This document shows positions 23,614-25,267 of a stretch of 25,267 bases of DNA, one piece after another. The notes beneath the pieces were generated by a model. That model saw nothing but the letters and a program-made list of their open reading frames with translations. It did not search any database and was not told the DNA's origin. The stretch is from Porphyromonadaceae bacterium UBA3318 (GTDB taxonomy: Bacteria > Bacteroidota > Bacteroidia > Bacteroidales > Muribaculaceae), in contig DESI01000050.1 in NCBI GenBank assembly GCA_002361235.1, forward strand, positions 3,346 to 28,612, written 5' to 3'. Within the stretch, counting starts at the first letter, position 1, and each line of letters opens with the position of its first letter. The position numbers and the translations under genes are program-made.

Positions 23614-24003
23614 TTAAGATTTTTTCTTCTTCAGTTTCTTCACCATCTTCCTGGCCGGTCCTATCAGCGAGATGCCAAACATCACGTAGTCCAGCGGACT
23701 GATCTTGCCCACCAATGTTCTCAGCAGCGTGCGGCCCACGCCGGCAGGCTTGCGTACGCCCGCTATCTCCGGCACATACATAGCCACCTGCCCCATCATC
23801 GGCAGCGCCTTGGCCACCTTCGACGTTCCGAACGGATTCTTCAGCTCCGCAATTGACTGCCGCATATTGGCCTTGCAGAATTCCTTGCGCATGGCCGTCA
23901 GCGCGCGCTTGTAGCGCAACTCCTCGATGGTGTATCCCTTGAAGTCCTTCTTCAGTTGCGCCTTGTCGGTCGCATCCACTCTTACTATCTCGTTCTTTGC
24001 CAT
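23614..24003 (-). CDS. Unrecognised basic protein upstream of prmA
   Basis: A 129-residue protein, predicted pI high, ending in a Lys-rich tail (KKLKKKKS). The N-terminal 60 residues look helical (LKKDFKGYTIEELRYKRALTAMRKEF); two mildly hydrophobic stretches follow (about 66-82, VAKALPMMGQVAMYVPE, and 99-116, ISPLDYVMFGISLIGPA), which could be membrane-associated. I do not recognise a domain. It sits between a YqjE/holin-like membrane protein (17 bases upstream) and prmA (4 bases downstream), and with the YtxH-like genes probably belongs to an envelope-related unit. The conserved context, rather than sequence, suggests a membrane-stress role; this is weak inference. Confidence 0.75.
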   Translation of the reverse strand: MAKNEIVRVDATDKAQLKKDFKGYTIEELRYKRALTAMRKEFCKANMRQSIAELKNPFGTSKVAKALPMMGQVAMYVPEIAGVRKPAGVGRTLLRTLVGKISPLDYVMFGISLIGPARKMVKKLKKKKS

Positions 24004-24020
24004 GATGCCTCAAGTATTTA

Positions 24021-24383
24021 TCAGTTATTCTCGGTCACATCCGGAGTGATCAGCACGCGCGTCAGCATCTTGGCCAGCGGATTGAGCAGCAACGGCTTGC
24101 GCAGCACCCATATCAGCACCAGACACAGCAGCACTATACCACCTACGGTCAGATACGCCAGTGCCGGACACATTATCAGGGTGAACACATGCACCAGCGC
24201 GAAGCTGAACAGTATCAGCGCCAGGAAGCCCAGCAGCGCGCACAGAAAGCCGATGATCAGCATCGTCAGGATGGCCGTCAGTTTCTCGGCCAGTGTCAGC
24301 TTGGCGTAATCCAGCTCCAGCTGCACCCAGTTCTTGCCCTGTTCTATTATGTTTTGGATATCATCCAGTATCTTCAGTCTCAT
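24021..24383 (-). CDS. YqjE / phage-holin-III-like small membrane protein
   Basis: A 120-residue protein: an N-terminal amphipathic helix (about 1-35, ending VQLELDYAKLTLAEK), then two transmembrane hairpins (about 37-62 and 65-93), and a polar tail. This is the layout of the YqjE/superfamily-III holin-like group, which in chromosomes is usually next to YtxH- or YqjD-like genes and not part of a phage. No lysis genes are nearby, so a holin function is unlikely. It is followed at 17 bases by the unknown basic protein. Confidence 0.75.
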   Translation of the reverse strand: MRLKILDDIQNIIEQGKNWVQLELDYAKLTLAEKLTAILTMLIIGFLCALLGFLALILFSFALVHVFTLIMCPALAYLTVGGIVLLCLVLIWVLRKPLLLNPLAKMLTRVLITPDVTENN

Positions 24384-24423
24384 AGTGGAATAGTATTATA
24401 ATCAGCAGCGCTTTTATTTCGGA

Positions 24424-24472
24424 GGCGAGTTTCAGCGAGCATCAAGCGCAGAGGCGGCCGCCATTGCCGCCG
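24424..24472. repeat. Second copy of the 17-bp motif plus GC-rich hairpin
   Basis: GGCGAGTTTCAGCGAGC (24424-24440) matches 22702-22718 at 16 of 17 positions. Next to it GGCGGC (24453-24458) pairs with GCCGCC (24466-24471). Both lie between the second YtxH-like gene and the YqjE-like gene. No T-run follows, so attenuation or mRNA processing is more likely than full termination. Confidence 0.55.
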
Positions 24473-24491
24473 CCCCTGTCACGTGTCCTTA

Positions 24492-24686
24492 TTATTTCTC
24501 TGAGCCGGCAAGCTCGGCTACCAGCGCGTCGACATCCTTGTCGGAAATCTCGCAGCCGTGTTTGTGCAGTATCTCGCATATCTTGGCGCGTACTTCAGCG
24601 CCCTTTTCGGGTGCGAACAGCAATGCCGCTCCGCAGCCCACTATAGCTCCGCCCACAAAAGCGGATATCAATGTCAGTGCTCTCAT
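24492..24686 (-). CDS. YtxH-like small protein
   Basis: A 64-residue protein with an N-terminal membrane helix rich in Gly and Ala (LISAFVGGAIVGCGAALLFAP) followed by the YtxH motif APEKGAEVRAKI and a short acidic helical tail. YtxH proteins are small membrane-anchored proteins linked to general stress in other bacteria. It is a paralogue of the gene just upstream (24720-24923), from which it is 33 bases away, so tandem duplication is likely. Confidence 0.8.
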   Translation of the reverse strand: MRALTLISAFVGGAIVGCGAALLFAPEKGAEVRAKICEILHKHGCEISDKDVDALVAELAGSEK

Positions 24687-24719
24687 CTTTTCGTCGTTTT
24701 TAGTATTATAAACCGGCCA

Positions 24720-24923
24720 TTAGAGCTTCTCCTCGATCTGATCCTCGATCTCGTCTACCAGCTCATCCAGCTTATCTTTCTTCAGCGTGATTCCCTTCTC
24801 CTTCAGGAATTCAACGATCTTGGCACGTGTGTCGGTTCCCTTGTCGGGAGCCACGAGCAGTCCTACGGCTGCGCCCGCTACGGCACCGCCTATCACGGAC
24901 AGAATGATGTGAAGTGGTTTCAT
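24720..24923 (-). CDS. YtxH-like small protein, paralogue
   Basis: A 67-residue protein: Gly/Ala-rich membrane helix (IILSVIGGAVAGAAVGLLVAP), the YtxH motif APDKGTDTRAKI, and an acidic helical tail (LDELVDEIEDQIEEKL). It is the first gene of the minus-strand cluster and is divergent from glnS. The tail contains alternating charges that could form a short coiled coil. Confidence 0.82.
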   Translation of the reverse strand: MKPLHIILSVIGGAVAGAAVGLLVAPDKGTDTRAKIVEFLKEKGITLKKDKLDELVDEIEDQIEEKL

Positions 24924-25011
24924 AATTCTGGTTTGTTTTTTAGTTTATATTAATTTCATCTTTTATAACAACGAAGTTACAAAAAAAGTCGTCAACATCA
25001 TAATATTTACA

Positions 25012-25060
25012 CAAAATTATTATCCCGTGCTCCATATTTTCACGATTTTTACTAATTTTG
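25012..25060. promoter_or_regulatory. Divergent -7 boxes for the YtxH cluster and glnS
   Basis: CAAAATTA (25012-25019; TAATTTTG on the minus strand) points to the YtxH-like gene, and TAATTTTG (25053-25060) points to glnS. With neighbouring bases they form the inverted repeat CACAAAATTA / TAATTTTGTG. Clear -33 TTTG boxes are lacking for both, as at 2713-2741. Confidence 0.5.
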
Positions 25061-25112
25061 TGCTTTTAAAAGAAACCATTGAGCAGGCTGAATGCCTGCA
25101 AATCATAAACAC

Positions 25113-25267
25113 ATGGACAACAAAGTCAACGCAGAGACACTTCAGGACAGCGCCACGAACGAGGCAGGCCTCAGCTTCGTGGAGCAGGAAATAGTAAACG
25201 ACCTGGCGGCCGGCAAGAACGGCGGACGCCTCAACACCCGTTTCCCGCCCGAGCCCAACGGCTACCT
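25113..25267 (+). CDS. glnS: Glutaminyl-tRNA synthetase, N-terminal part (cut by window edge)
   Basis: The first 51 codons are present. After a variable start, GKNGGRLNTRFPPEPNGYL is the diagnostic lead-in to the class I HIGH motif of GlnRS, which would follow just beyond the edge. GlnRS attaches glutamine to tRNA-Gln. The start ATG at 25113 is about 50 bases after a -7 box. Confidence 0.9.
   Translation, partial: MDNKVNAETLQDSATNEAGLSFVEQEIVNDLAAGKNGGRLNTRFPPEPNGY

Noticed and set aside
24021..24383. Phage lysis module
   Set aside because: The holin-like gene has no endolysin or phage structural genes around it and matches the chromosomal YqjE/YtxH context.

Overview
The window looks like chromosomal DNA of a Bacteroidales bacterium, most likely of the Muribaculaceae or a related gut family; that placement is inference. 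The evidence is a set of promoters with the Bacteroidota pattern TTTG-N19/20-TAnnTTTG (before the XRE gene, the tRNA, the TetR gene and, in weaker form, others), weak Shine-Dalgarno signals, AT-rich spacers between GC-richer genes, a BspA-type leucine-rich-repeat secreted protein, and a GlnRS start of Bacteroidales type. I see no prophage, transposase, CRISPR array or rRNA.

Layout. 1-1400: an XRE-type regulator (minus) facing an unusually long AT-rich non-coding region with recurring TTTGTC and TTTACA hexamers. 1402-5340: a GNAT acetyltransferase (minus), diverging from an alpha/beta hydrolase and a membrane-anchored Mur-ligase-like protein (plus) that ends in a strong terminator. 5368-7760: a GT2 glycosyltransferase (minus), tRNA-Ala(GGC) with its own promoter and terminator, and a secreted BspA-like LRR protein. 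7760-8066: a gene-free stretch with three hairpins on the plus strand (candidate small RNA) followed by three 26-bp tandem repeats. 8067-8744: a DUF2461 protein.

8813-15579 is one tight seven-gene operon: TetR regulator, TolC-type outer membrane protein, HlyD/YbhG-type lipoprotein adaptor, two ABC ATPases and two ABC-2 permeases, with overlapping or nearly touching genes. It resembles Escherichia coli cecR-ybhGFSR, but the fused ATPase YbhF is split into two genes and a dedicated TolC is added. A perfect 18-bp palindrome directly after the promoter -7 box is the probable TetR operator.

15697-21363 holds a DUF805 membrane protein, then recJ and recQ (probably one operon, RecF-pathway end processing), convergent with a UmuC-type Y-family polymerase that has a 31-codon small ORF, not umuD, immediately upstream. 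21739-22329 is an ECF-like sigma factor with a leader of about 190 nt carrying three 34-bp repeats. 22752-24923 is a minus-strand cluster: two YtxH-like small proteins, a YqjE/holin-like membrane protein, an unrecognised basic protein and PrmA. The window ends in the first 51 codons of glnS.

The strongest leads beyond routine annotation are the Mur-ligase-like/hydrolase pair lacking the usual MurF N-terminal domain, the three-hairpin RNA candidate, the split asymmetric ABC exporter with its operator, the small ORF before umuC, and several families of short intergenic repeats, mostly placed just outside gene ends. All repeat positions and alignments were made by eye.
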